From NCBI RefSeq assembly GCF_002831665.1, contig NZ_CP025118.1, positions 1,488,001 through 1,552,000 of the forward strand: DNA of 64,000 nucleotides, read 5' to 3'. Source of the DNA: Lacinutrix sp. Bg11-31. GTDB taxonomy: Bacteria; Bacteroidota; Bacteroidia; Flavobacteriales; Flavobacteriaceae. The notes under the pieces were generated by a model. That model saw only the letters and a program-made list of their open reading frames with translations. It was not told the DNA's origin and did no database searches. Positions 1-8,492 of the stretch are shown one piece after another; the stretch's first letter is position 1, and each line of letters begins with the position of its first letter. Position numbers and translations under genes: made by a program.

Positions 1-1686
1 GATAATGAAGCCAAAGGCTACGAAATTCTTCGCGTTAAAGGTTGGGATTATGTTGCACTTATTGAAACCTATCAAGAAGCAGCTAGAATTGCAAGAACAG
101 AACACGTTCCTGTTTTAATACATGTAAATGAATTAACGCAACCACAAGGCCACTCTACTTCTGGATCTCACGAACGTTATAAAGATAAAGAACGTTTGGC
201 TTGGGAAGCAAAAACCGATTGTAATGTACAATTGCGTAAATGGATGATAGAAACCGGAATTTCTACAGACGAAGAATTAATAACTATAGAAAAAGGAATT
301 AAAAAAGCAGTTAGAGAGGGTAAAAAAGCCGCTTGGAATGCTTACTTAAATCCAATTTTAACTGAGCGCACAGAAATTACTGCAATACTATCTCAAGTAG
401 CAGCATCAAGTACTAATAGAGTATTTATTGAAAAAATTAATAACGATTTACTTGCTATTCTAGAACCTTCTCGTAAAGACTTAGTTTCTGCATCAAGACG
501 CGTTTTAAGATATTTAGTTTCAGAAAATTCTGCTGCAAAAACACAATTAATACAATGGATCGACACTTATTTTAGTGTCGTTCAACCAAAATACAGTTCG
601 CATTTACATAATGAAACTGCTTCTGCTGCAAAGCATATAAGAGAAATTAAACCTATTTACGATGGCAGCAACGAAGAAGTTGATGGTCGTGTGGTTTTAA
701 GAGATAATTTTGATGCCATTTTTAGTAAATATCCGCAATCATTAATTTTTGGTGAAGATGCTGGAAATATTGGAGATGTAAATCAAGGTTTAGAAGGTTT
801 ACAAGAAAAATACGGAGAGTTACGTGTGGCAGATGTTGGAATTCGTGAAGCTACAATTATAGGTCAAGGTATAGGAATGGCAATGCGTGGTTTAAAACCA
901 ATTGCAGAAATTCAGTATTTAGATTATATCATGTATGCATTACAAATAATGAGCGACGATCTTGCCACAGTGCATTACAGAACAAAAGGTCGCCAAAAAG
1001 CACCATTAATTGTACGTACTCGTGGACATAGACTAGAAGGTATTTGGCATTCTGGTTCGCAATTAGGAGGCGTTTTAAACTTAATTCGTGGTATTCATGT
1101 TTTAGTACCAAGAAACATGACTAAAGCTGCTGGTTTTTATAACACGTTGTTAGAAAGCGACGAGCCTGCTCTAGTTGTAGAATGTTTAAATGGTTACAGA
1201 TTAAAAGAAAAAAAACCTACTAATTTTGGAGAGTTTAAAACACCAATTGGTGTTGTAGAAACTGTAAAAGAAGGAAACGATATTACTATTTTATCTTACG
1301 GTTCTACCTTAAGAATAGTACAAGAAGTGGCAAAAGAATTATTGCAAGTTGGTATTGATGTAGAGGTTATAGATGCGCAATCTCTATTACCTTTCGATAT
1401 AAACCATGATGTGGTTAAGAGTTTAGAAAAAACAAATCGTTTAATGATTATAGATGAGGATGTTCCTGGAGGCGCTTCTGCTTATTTGTTAGATGAAATA
1501 TTAAACAAGCAAAACGGTTATCAATATTTAGATTCTGCACCAAAAACATTAGCAGCAAAACAACATAGACCTGCTTATGGTACAGATGGCGATTATTTCT
1601 CTAAACCTTCAGCCGAAGATATATATGAAGCTATTTACGAAGTAATGCACGAAAATAATCCTGATGACTATCCTAAATTGAGATAG
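1..1686 (+). CDS. 2-oxoacid dehydrogenase E1 component, fused alpha/beta subunits (5' partial)
   Basis: The reading frame is open from base 1, so the gene starts upstream of the window; 561 codons and the stop TAG at 1684-1686 are present. The first ~150 residues are the C-terminal part of a thiamine-diphosphate E1 alpha subunit (ending of the HVNELTQPQGHSTSGSHERY type). From about residue 225 follows a complete E1 beta subunit with LRDNFDAIF, FGEDAGNIGDV and VADVGIREATIIGQGIGMAM. In this family the enzyme decarboxylates a branched-chain or related 2-oxoacid and passes the acyl group to a lipoyl E2 protein. The alpha-beta fusion is common in Flavobacteriia; which oxoacid is used cannot be told from this part. 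A terminator follows directly. Confidence 0.9.
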   Translation, partial: DNEAKGYEILRVKGWDYVALIETYQEAARIARTEHVPVLIHVNELTQPQGHSTSGSHERYKDKERLAWEAKTDCNVQLRKWMIETGISTDEELITIEKGIKKAVREGKKAAWNAYLNPILTERTEITAILSQVAASSTNRVFIEKINNDLLAILEPSRKDLVSASRRVLRYLVSENSAAKTQLIQWIDTYFSVVQPKYSSHLHNETASAAKHIREIKPIYDGSNEEVDGRVVLRDNFDAIFSKYPQSLIFGEDAGNIGDVNQGLEGLQEKYGELRVADVGIREATIIGQGIGMAMRGLKPIAEIQYLDYIMYALQIMSDDLATVHYRTKGRQKAPLIVRTRGHRLEGIWHSGSQLGGVLNLIRGIHVLVPRNMTKAAGFYNTLLESDEPALVVECLNGYRLKEKKPTNFGEFKTPIGVVETVKEGNDITILSYGSTLRIVQEVAKELLQVGIDVEVIDAQSLLPFDINHDVVKSLEKTNRLMIIDEDVPGGASAYLLDEILNKQNGYQYLDSAPKTLAAKQHRPAYGTDGDYFSKPSAEDIYEAIYEVMHENNPDDYPKLR

Positions 1687-1692
1687 TATTTC

Positions 1693-1739
1693 AGCATAAA
1701 AACAGAGCGTTTACTTTTAGTAAGCGCTTTTTTTATGCT
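1693..1739 (+). terminator. Rho-independent terminator after the E1 gene
   Basis: A stem AGCGTTTAC / GTAAGCGCT (one G-U pair) around a TTTTA loop is followed by a T tract. Outer AGCATAAAAA and TTTTTATGCT extend the pairing. It begins 7 bases after the stop codon. Confidence 0.75.
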
Positions 1740-1774
1740 TTAAATTATGATGTGTTTTGAAGGCTTTATTTTAG

Positions 1775-1805
1775 TTGACTTTATAAAGAAAATAAGCTAA
1801 CTTCG
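1775..1805 (+). promoter_or_regulatory. Bacteroidota-type promoter for the methyltransferase gene
   Basis: TTG at 1775-1777, a 20-base spacer, then TAACTTCG at 1798-1805, close to the TTTG/TAnnTTTG consensus. It leaves a leader of about 100 bases before the ATG at 1911. Confidence 0.55.
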
Positions 1806-1910
1806 TTTATGAATGATATAGTTCATTGAAACGGAACTGTATCTTGAACACAAATCACAAAAAAATAAATCCTAAACTAATATTTCATTTTAAGTTCTAA
1901 AACATCAAAA

Positions 1911-3509
1911 ATGCTAACAAAAAAAGATAAAGTTCAACTAAGAGGAAATATTTTCAGACATCTTGATGGCATTGCAACTGCAACCACAATGTTTTCGTTA
2001 CACAAAAAAGGTGTTTTAGCTTTTCTGTTGAAAAACAAAACAGTAGAACTCTCTAAACTAGTTTCACACTTTACAGCTAACGAAGGTTATTTAAATGTTG
2101 CACTTCGCGTACTCTGTTCGCAAGGTTGGCTAGAACAAAAATTAGATAACAAAAACAATACAGTTACCTATTCTACTAATAAAAACAGTGAAACTGCTTT
2201 TGCTCTTGCACACCTTTACGAAGATGCTGTAACTATTTTAAACTATGCAGTACATTTTCCTGTAGAACATATAAGAAGTGATGCCTTTATTGTTTTAGAA
2301 CGTGTTTTTAAAAAATACAGCGATAACTACGGCTTAAATAAACCTGAAGAAAATACAGTAGAACAACAAGTTTTAAAACATATTGAAGGTTGTATTGTTG
2401 CACCAATTACGGTAATGTTGGGCGTTAACGGCTTGTTTCATAAATACTTTATGGAAGCTTCTTTTTCTGCAGAAGAATACCATAAAGATCCTGAAAGCTT
2501 TAAAAAAATATTAGACTTCTTAAGTTATTTAGGATGGTTTAAAAAGAAAAACGGGAACTACCAGTTTACAGATAAAGGTTTGTTTTTTGCCAAACGCGCT
2601 TCAGCCTATGGTGTAACCGTTTCTTATTTACCTACATTTTTACAGTTAGACGAGTTGCTTTTTGGTAATCCATTAGTGTTAAAATCTAAAGATGGTGAAA
2701 CCGAAAAACATGTACACAGAGAAATGAATGTTTGGGGAAGTGGAGGCGCACATTCTACTTATTTTAAGGTAATAGATCAAGTAATTATTAAGCTTTTTAA
2801 CAAACCTATAGACGAGCAACCAAAAGGAATTTTAGATATGGGTTGTGGTAATGGTGCTTTTATTCAACACATATTCGATGTGATAGAACACCAAACACTT
2901 CGCGGTAAAATGCTTGAAGAATATCCATTATTACTCGTTGGAGCAGATTTTAATAAAGCTGCACTAAAAGTAACACGAGCCAATTTAATAAAAGCAGATA
3001 TTTGGGCTAAAGTAATTTGGGGAGACATTGGCAGACCTGATTTATTAGCAAAAGATTTAAGAGAAGATTATAATATTGAGTTGAAAGACTTATTAAACGT
3101 GCGTACTTTTTTAGATCATAATCGTATTTGGGAAGCTCCAAAAAAGCCCACAAATCGTGTAAGTAATTCGTCTGGTGCATTTGCATATAAAGGCAAACGT
3201 ATTAATAATAACTTGGTTGAAGATTCTTTACTAGAACATTTACAAAAGTGGAAACCTTATGTAGAACAGTTTGGATTACTAATTATAGAATTACATACTA
3301 TAGCGCCAGAATTAACAGCTAAAAACATTAGTAAGACAGCAGCAACTGCATACGATGCTACACATGGTTATAGCGATCAATATATTTTGGAAGTCGCTAT
3401 TTTTAATAAAGTAGCAGAAGAAGCTGGACTAAAACCAGATCCAAACCATTTTTCTAGATTTCCAGATAGTGAATTAGCGACAGTAAGTGTAAATTTGCTT
3501 AAAGGATAA
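1911..3509 (+). CDS. class I SAM-dependent methyltransferase with two winged-helix-like segments (AprA-like)
   Basis: 532 residues. A canonical S-adenosylmethionine motif, ILDMGCGNGAF, lies near residues 307-317, followed by LLLVGADFNKAAL, which fits the second strand and its acidic residue. Two blocks before it (residues ~15-75 and ~165-240, with the ending YLGWFKKKNGNYQFTDKG) look like the dimerisation/winged-helix units of O-methyltransferases. The spacing and the segment WGSGGAHSTYF before the methyltransferase core recall the methyltransferase region of AprA-type polyketide loading proteins; that link is from memory. The substrate is unknown. It is twice the size of an ordinary methyltransferase. 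The DUF202 gene follows after four bases, so the two are probably co-transcribed. Confidence 0.7.
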   Translation: MLTKKDKVQLRGNIFRHLDGIATATTMFSLHKKGVLAFLLKNKTVELSKLVSHFTANEGYLNVALRVLCSQGWLEQKLDNKNNTVTYSTNKNSETAFALAHLYEDAVTILNYAVHFPVEHIRSDAFIVLERVFKKYSDNYGLNKPEENTVEQQVLKHIEGCIVAPITVMLGVNGLFHKYFMEASFSAEEYHKDPESFKKILDFLSYLGWFKKKNGNYQFTDKGLFFAKRASAYGVTVSYLPTFLQLDELLFGNPLVLKSKDGETEKHVHREMNVWGSGGAHSTYFKVIDQVIIKLFNKPIDEQPKGILDMGCGNGAFIQHIFDVIEHQTLRGKMLEEYPLLLVGADFNKAALKVTRANLIKADIWAKVIWGDIGRPDLLAKDLREDYNIELKDLLNVRTFLDHNRIWEAPKKPTNRVSNSSGAFAYKGKRINNNLVEDSLLEHLQKWKPYVEQFGLLIIELHTIAPELTAKNISKTAATAYDATHGYSDQYILEVAIFNKVAEEAGLKPDPNHFSRFPDSELATVSVNLLKG

Positions 3510-3513
3510 ATTT

Positions 3514-3777
3514 ATGATAAACGAAAACAATCTAACCACAGGAGATTGGCTTGCCATAGAACGCACTAAACTTGCAAACGAACGTACTTTTTTAGCTTAT
3601 TTTAGAACGTTTATTGTATTTCTAGGTTCTGGTTTTACCATATTAAAGCTAGAGTTTTTAACAGAGCTTAAAAGCCTTGGAATAGCATTGTTAATAATTG
3701 CTCCAATTATTTTATTAATTGGCTTAATGCGCTTGTTTAAGGTAAAAAACACCATTAAAAAGCATTACAAAGTGTAA
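3514..3777 (+). CDS. DUF202 (YidH-like) small membrane protein
   Basis: 87 residues. The N-terminal TGDWLAIERTKLANERTFLAYFRT segment carries the RT.LANERTFLA signature of DUF202, followed by two hydrophobic helices (about residues 31-45 and 53-73) and a basic tail. The family is of inner-membrane proteins without an established function. The ATG lies four bases after the stop of the methyltransferase gene, which points to a bicistronic unit. Palindromic repeats follow the stop codon. Confidence 0.85.
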   Translation: MINENNLTTGDWLAIERTKLANERTFLAYFRTFIVFLGSGFTILKLEFLTELKSLGIALLIIAPIILLIGLMRLFKVKNTIKKHYKV

Positions 3778-3780
3778 CTT

Positions 3781-3841
3781 GTCATTCCTGCGTAGGCAGG
3801 AATCTACACAATAAACAAAAGGTTCCCGTTTTCATGGGAAC
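3781..3841. repeat. intergenic palindromic repeats (GTCATTCCTGC family)
   Basis: Two hairpins: ATTCCTGC / GCAGGAAT with a GTAG loop (3784-3803), and GTTCCC / GGGAAC with an 8-base loop (3822-3841). The first is shared with the repeat at 48924-48997. Such units are dispersed intergenic elements in many bacteria; here it lies between co-directional genes. Confidence 0.7.
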
Positions 3842-3861
3842 ACAAAAAAGTATTTTTTTGG

Positions 3862-4335
3862 ATGAAAGCAGTTTCAGTAGTTACTATAAGAAAAGAGTTA
3901 AAACACAAGTCTAACGAAGAACTTGCAGAGCTTTGCTTGCGTTTATCGCGTTTTAAAAAGGAAAACAAAGAACTACTCACTTATTTACTTTTTGAAGCAG
4001 ACAGCGAAGCTGGTTATATTGAAACCGTAAAAGAAGAAATGGACGAGCAGTTTGAAACCATAAACACAGACAGTTATTTCTACATTAAAAAAAGTGTTCG
4101 TAAAATACTAAGAAATACTAAAAAGTACATTCGCTATTCGCTTAACAAAGAAACCGAAGTAGAACTCCTACTCTACTTTTGTAAAAAGTTAAAAGCTATG
4201 AAGCCTTCAATATCTAGAAACACAACGCTAACCAATATTTACGATCGAAATATTGAAGCGATTACCAAAAAGGTTTTAAAGCTTCATGAAGATTTACAGT
4301 ACGATTTTAATATGGAATTAGAAGAGTTAAATTAA
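3862..4335 (+). CDS. conserved hypothetical protein, helical, charged
   Basis: 157 residues, rich in Lys and Glu, predicted mostly helical, with no signal peptide or membrane segment. I do not recognise a domain. It starts MKAVSVVTIRKELKHKSNEE and the middle holds a basic stretch (SVRKILRNTKKYIRYSL) that could contact nucleic acid, though this is only charge pattern. The RDD gene starts 13 bases after the stop on the same strand, so co-transcription is likely. It behaves as a real gene: codon use matches its neighbours and the frame is uninterrupted. Confidence 0.7.
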   Translation: MKAVSVVTIRKELKHKSNEELAELCLRLSRFKKENKELLTYLLFEADSEAGYIETVKEEMDEQFETINTDSYFYIKKSVRKILRNTKKYIRYSLNKETEVELLLYFCKKLKAMKPSISRNTTLTNIYDRNIEAITKKVLKLHEDLQYDFNMELEELN

Positions 4336-4348
4336 ACGATACTAATAA

Positions 4349-4756
4349 ATGGAAAATAAAAACTTGGCTGGAGTGTTTCAAAGAGTAAAAGCTGCTACAA
4401 TTGATTTATTTTTTTTAATGATGCTTTTGTATTCTGCAATGGTATTATTTAATGCTTTTGATGGAGAAAACAGCATCTTAAGATCCAGTATTCTTGTTCT
4501 AATTGTCTTGCTTTACGAGCCCATAATGGTTAGTGCTTTTGGAGCGAGTATTGGACATATGTTTTGCGATATTAGAGTCGAAAAAAATGATGATTCTCAA
4601 AACAAAATTGCATTACATATTGCTATAATTAGATTTATTGTTAAAACATTACTTGGTACAATATCATTACTTACAATTGGAGGAGATTCTAAAAAAAGAG
4701 CAATACATGATATGATTGCTAATTCGATTGTAGTTTATGTAGGAGATGATAAATAA
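4349..4756 (+). CDS. RDD family membrane protein
   Basis: 135 residues. FQRVKAATIDLFFLMMLLY gives the R.xA..ID opening of RDD proteins (Arg and Asp at the mouth of helix 1). Two further hydrophobic stretches follow, and the end has the family's HDMIANSIVVY closing, equivalent to HD...T.VV. RDD proteins are small polytopic inner-membrane proteins, some linked to ion exchange; no specific substrate can be assigned. It is the last gene of the short run 3862-4756 and faces the decayed phosphoesterase on the other strand. Confidence 0.85.
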   Translation: MENKNLAGVFQRVKAATIDLFFLMMLLYSAMVLFNAFDGENSILRSSILVLIVLLYEPIMVSAFGASIGHMFCDIRVEKNDDSQNKIALHIAIIRFIVKTLLGTISLLTIGGDSKKRAIHDMIANSIVVYVGDDK

Positions 4757-4783
4757 TTATAGGTATAAACATTCTAATATAAT

Positions 4784-6042
4784 TTATTGATTCTTCAATA
4801 CATTCATTACTTTCATAAAATCATATGTCCTTACAATTTTATTAGTTTTATAATTTTTTACAGCTAAAATTTCGCTCATATATTCTACAACCTCTTCAGA
4901 ATCCATACCTGCAATACTTTCGTAAATAATTTCCTTTGGATCACTAATTACATAAGTGTTTTTAAAACTATAATTATCACCAAAAAATTCAAATTGACCA
5001 CTAGAAACTGTAGGTTTTGCATAACTAAGTTGTAAAACATCTAAAGTATCCGCATTGTATTCAAAGAGTTTAAATCCAGGATTATTACCATGGTTAATAG
5101 TAATTTCTGGTGTACAAAGACTAACAGCAATAAGCTTTTTAGCATCTGCACTATCACTATTGTATAAACATCTAAGTCCATCAAAATGTGTGTGACTTGT
5201 AAGTATTCCTTTAATTTGTGTTTTCTTACTATCTACTAATTCTAAAAATACATTTTGAAATGATAATGATAAAGTATCCCTATCTTTAGTAATATTCACA
5301 GTCTCTCTATTATTCCACATTAAACCTCCATAATTATCTAATCCTGTTGGAATATGCATCATCATTAAAACAACTGTGTTATTGTCTAATACATCTAGTG
5401 TTTCTTCGAGACAATTAAACTGTAACTGTGCTGCTTTTTTTTGATTAACAAATCATCATATTTATAGTACCCACTAGTAAAAATAACAGTATTTAATGCT
5501 ATAATTTTTAACGTTTCTCCTCTACAGTTAAATCTGTCGAATAAAACCCAAACTGTTTATTAAAGTCCACATTAGAAATTTTAGCATTACCGCTAATATC
5601 ATGTAATATTGGCCGTGTATCTGTAGTGTTTTTATCTACAGATACACGGATTATCTCCTTCAATATCCTAAAAGGAATTATAATCACCACCAAGCGAATT
5701 GTTATTACCAGGTAAATACTGCAATGGAATATCCATAGTTAACCCTCACAAATTATCTAACATTTGTGTAACGTTCTCAACACTAGTAGCATTTTTATGA
5801 TGTGGCAAATCTCCTGTGTCATTATGGCTACCAAACTTTGTATAACCTCTTCCTCTATCTAAGTGTGCATGAGATAAAGATAAAAAAGAATTTGTAGGTA
5901 TAGTCTTTGCTATGATAGTATCTCTTTTAGAAACTTCTAGACTATCCAAATTATTTAAAACTACTATTTCTGGGTTTTTGCCTTTACAGCTTGTTGTTAA
6001 AATGTAAAGTAAACTTAAGATTAAAACGAAGTTGGATTTCAT
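4784..6042 (-). pseudogene. decayed acid-sphingomyelinase-like metallophosphoesterase (lipoprotein)
   Basis: Three broken pieces on the minus strand align in order to one protein. Piece 1 (6042-5746) has a lipoprotein signal ending in TSCKGK and a metal-binding opening like LSHAHLDRGRGYTKFG, then jumps to TGDLPHHK, as if about 20 codons between the first Asp/His motif and GDLPxH were lost. It stops at DNL. Reading on in the same frame gives PLQYLPGNNNSLGGDYNSF (the GNxD motif region) and a second stop near 5690. Piece 2 (5693-5508) ends after DLTVEEKR; a one-base shift restores GETLKIIALNTV and leads into piece 3 (ending at 4784), with HIPTG, GILTSHTHFDG and NHGNNPGFKLFEYN. At least one deletion, two stops and one frameshift make a functional product very unlikely. 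Confidence 0.85.
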
Positions 6043-6245
6043 ATTGAGTTATATTAGAATTATCACATAACAAAACTAACACCTCATAGTCAAAGCGCTA
6101 TGAGTATAAATACGTGATTATATGTTACAATCGCATTTAAAACTTTAATAACCAATTAACGTGTATTATAATACAAAAGAAATATTAACCTAATAAGTTT
6201 AATTTTATAATTAACATAAGACCTCATAGTTTCTATAATTGTGTC

Positions 6246-6253
6246 TACTTTTG
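6246..6253 (+). promoter_or_regulatory. -7 box (TACTTTTG) upstream of the flavin monooxygenase gene
   Basis: TACTTTTG fits TAnnTTTG and lies 24 bases before the ATG at 6278. No clear TTTG is seen at the expected distance upstream. The rest of 6043-6277 is AT-rich and holds a 7-bp hairpin CTCATAG/CTATGAG at 6083-6104. Confidence 0.5.
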
Positions 6254-6277
6254 TAAAGAATTAAAACGAGCAAAAAG

Positions 6278-7321
6278 ATGTTGGATTATGTAGTAATTGG
6301 TGGAGCACAAGCAGGATTATCTATGGCTTATCATTTACAGTTGATGAAAAAAAAGTTTGTAGTTATCGATGGTGAAGGAGAAATTGGTGCTTCGTGGCTA
6401 AACAGATGGGATTCTTTAAAACTATTTACACCAACCGAATACAACCATTTACCAGGTTTAAAATTTGATGCTCCAAAAGGACACTATCCTACTAAAGTTG
6501 AAGTTGCCAACTATTTTAAATCTTATGTAGAGGAATTTAATATTCCAATGCAACTTAATACGTTAATTACGTCTGTTCGCAAAACCGAAAAAGGTTTTCA
6601 TATTACACATAAAAATGGAGAAATTAAAGCCAAAAACGTTGTTGTAGCAACTGGTCCATTTCATATCCCTTATACACCTCCTTGCCATACTAAAGTGTCG
6701 GAAAACACATTACAAATGCATAGTAATTATTACAAAAGTGCAGACCAATTACAAGAAGGAGACGCCTTGGTTGTTGGTGGTGGAGATTCTGGATATCAAA
6801 TACTAAACGAGGTTTCTAAAAACGAATCTAGAACCGTTTATTTCTCTGGAGATACTACCGTAAGATCATTGCCACAGCATATTTTAGGCAAAACATTATG
6901 GTGGTGGTTTACATTGGTTGGCTTTTTAAGTTATAGTAAATACAGTTGGATAGGAAAAAAAATTAACTCTTCTACACAACCAGTAATTGGTACAGATGTT
7001 AAAGGTATTCTTGCCAGAAAAAATGTAATCGCTGTTGGGAGAACTAAAGATGCTTTAAATGACAACGTTATTTTTGAAAACAAAAAAGTCTCTAGCATTA
7101 AAAATATTATTTGGGCAACAGGTTATAGACCAAATTTTAAATGGATAGAAGGCTTAGAATTGGATGCAAATAGTTACCCAAAAAACCATAGAGGAGTCAG
7201 TAATATAAAAGGTTTATATTTTATTGGCTTACCTTGGATGTATACTCGCGGTTCTGCTACTTTGGGTGGTGTTTCTAAAGATGCTAGTTATTTGGCTAAA
7301 GTAATGAGTGGTGGGAAATAG
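6278..7321 (+). CDS. flavin-containing monooxygenase-like FAD/NAD(P)-binding oxidoreductase (CzcO family)
   Basis: 347 residues. An FAD-binding Rossmann start is seen at residues 5-13 (VVIGGAQAG, with Gln in place of a small residue), then ASWLNRWDSLKLFTP, typical of the CzcO/YpdA/FMO group, and a second NAD(P)-binding loop VVGGGDSG near residues 164-171. ATGPFHIP and WATGYRPNFKWI are the conserved ATG segments near the ends of the two domains. The family oxidises soft nucleophiles or carbonyl compounds with NADPH and oxygen; the substrate here is unknown. It stands alone, with its own promoter, between a pseudogene and an accessory gene. Confidence 0.85.
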   Translation: MLDYVVIGGAQAGLSMAYHLQLMKKKFVVIDGEGEIGASWLNRWDSLKLFTPTEYNHLPGLKFDAPKGHYPTKVEVANYFKSYVEEFNIPMQLNTLITSVRKTEKGFHITHKNGEIKAKNVVVATGPFHIPYTPPCHTKVSENTLQMHSNYYKSADQLQEGDALVVGGGDSGYQILNEVSKNESRTVYFSGDTTVRSLPQHILGKTLWWWFTLVGFLSYSKYSWIGKKINSSTQPVIGTDVKGILARKNVIAVGRTKDALNDNVIFENKKVSSIKNIIWATGYRPNFKWIEGLELDANSYPKNHRGVSNIKGLYFIGLPWMYTRGSATLGGVSKDASYLAKVMSGGK

Positions 7322-7344
7322 TTTCACCCATATTTAATTTAAAA

Positions 7345-7366
7345 GGTTCTCTCTAACGTTTAATTA
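7345..7366 (-). repeat. terminal motif shared with the cassette at 49696-50310
   Basis: On the minus strand this reads TAATTAAACGTTAGAGAGAA followed by CC. The right end of the segment at 49696-50310 reads ATACATAAACGTTAGCGAAA followed by CC. Both lie downstream (3') of an accessory-looking gene. A related CCCTAACGAAC overlaps the stop codon of the 7422-8201 gene. Confidence 0.45.
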
Positions 7367-7421
7367 CTTTGTCGTTTTTGTACGTGATTTTTAAAATTAT
7401 TTAGTATTTATTTAGTGTTCG

Positions 7422-8201
7422 TTAGGGTTTGCTTGATGTTGTTGTGTATGATTCGTTGTGTGGTTTTTGTATGTTGTTAGCAGTAGATTTTTCATATTCG
7501 ACTAGTTTATATTCAAAATCTCTTTCCCTTATATTTCCATTGTATTTTATTTCATAAACTTCTTGTCTTTCAATAGCTACTGGTCTTTTTAGTCCAAAAT
7601 TCATATATTGAAAGTTAATAAACTTATCATTTTTAGTCATTTTTTCATAATGTTCATTTAGAATTTCTATGAATTCTTCTCCGTCAAGTCCATTTTCTTG
7701 AATTAAATTATCTTTCTGTATTCTTTTAGTTTTTATTAATAAAGGTTTTAGTTTCTCAACTTCTATCTTTTCAATTCCATAGTAGTTTAACTCTTTAGGT
7801 ATATTAACTTTTATTTTATTCTCAACTAATAGTTGGTACAAGTCGTAACTCCTTTGTAATATTTCGCTACCTATTTTATTAGTCACAGAATAAGTTATAG
7901 CTTTAAATTCAGATAATGAAACATATATTTCTTTGTGTCTGAAATTAAAAATTTCATCTTCTTTATTTTCTATCCGACTAATTAAGTCAGTTTGCCTAAT
8001 CATTGCTAAAGTCGTTTCTCTCATTAAAACACTATATTTTTCCTCATTAAATAATGTGTTTTCGCATTGACCGTAAATAAATTTTAACAATTCAATATTT
8101 TTAAATTTCAGATTAGGGTTCACTCCGCCTAAACCATTTTTTAAAATTGATTCGATAAACAGAGATGAAGTTCCGTGGTAAAATTCGTGTTCTATCTGCA
8201 T
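7422..8201 (-). CDS. hypothetical protein, possible ADP-ribosyltransferase fold
   Basis: 259 residues, no signal peptide or membrane segment. The N-terminus EFYHGTSSLFIESILKNGL resembles the H-G-T opening of ADP-ribosyltransferase/PARP-like folds (HGT, then a helix leading to an I..NGL turn). About 85 residues on, EIYVSLSEFKAITYSV resembles their second, Y-containing strand-helix (YxSxS...A..Y). The third catalytic position (a Glu, for example in ERQEVYEI) cannot be fixed by eye. The call is therefore tentative. The last ~18 codons and the stop appear to run into an intergenic repeat-like tail. The base composition and isolated setting suggest an acquired gene. It may be a toxin or a phage-defence effector, but no antitoxin-like partner is adjacent. 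Confidence 0.45.
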   Translation of the reverse strand: MQIEHEFYHGTSSLFIESILKNGLGGVNPNLKFKNIELLKFIYGQCENTLFNEEKYSVLMRETTLAMIRQTDLISRIENKEDEIFNFRHKEIYVSLSEFKAITYSVTNKIGSEILQRSYDLYQLLVENKIKVNIPKELNYYGIEKIEVEKLKPLLIKTKRIQKDNLIQENGLDGEEFIEILNEHYEKMTKNDKFINFQYMNFGLKRPVAIERQEVYEIKYNGNIRERDFEYKLVEYEKSTANNIQKPHNESYTTTSSKP

Positions 8202-8422
8202 ATTTTTTTAGTTTACAGCTAATATCGCGTTACTATAAAACCGCTTTAACCCTTTATATATTACATCTAAGCGAAGTTATCTTTTTAAAAGCTAAAAACC
8301 TATAGCTTATCTCTAATTAGCAACACAACTTCTTAACCAAAAACACGGCAACATTCTAATAATTAACACCTAAAGGAAATAAGGCAAAATTCAAACAATA
8401 TATACGTTCTAATAAATTTAAC

Positions 8423-8430
8423 TACTTTCG
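8423..8430 (+). promoter_or_regulatory. -7 box (TACTTTCG) before the secreted protein gene
   Basis: TACTTTCG is one base off the TAnnTTTG consensus and lies 62 bases before the ATG at 8493. No convincing -33 element was found. Nothing else was recognised in 8202-8492. Confidence 0.4.
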
Positions 8431-8492
8431 TATGTGAATTTTTCTTTGGTACACTTCTTGGATTATTCACCTTAAACATATAAAACCCAAAC

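Noticed and set aside
5508-6042. Two separate small genes at 5508-5693 and 5746-6042 (minus)
   Set aside because: Both are fragments of the same phosphoesterase, and continue in frame or by a one-base shift into the 4784-5365 piece.
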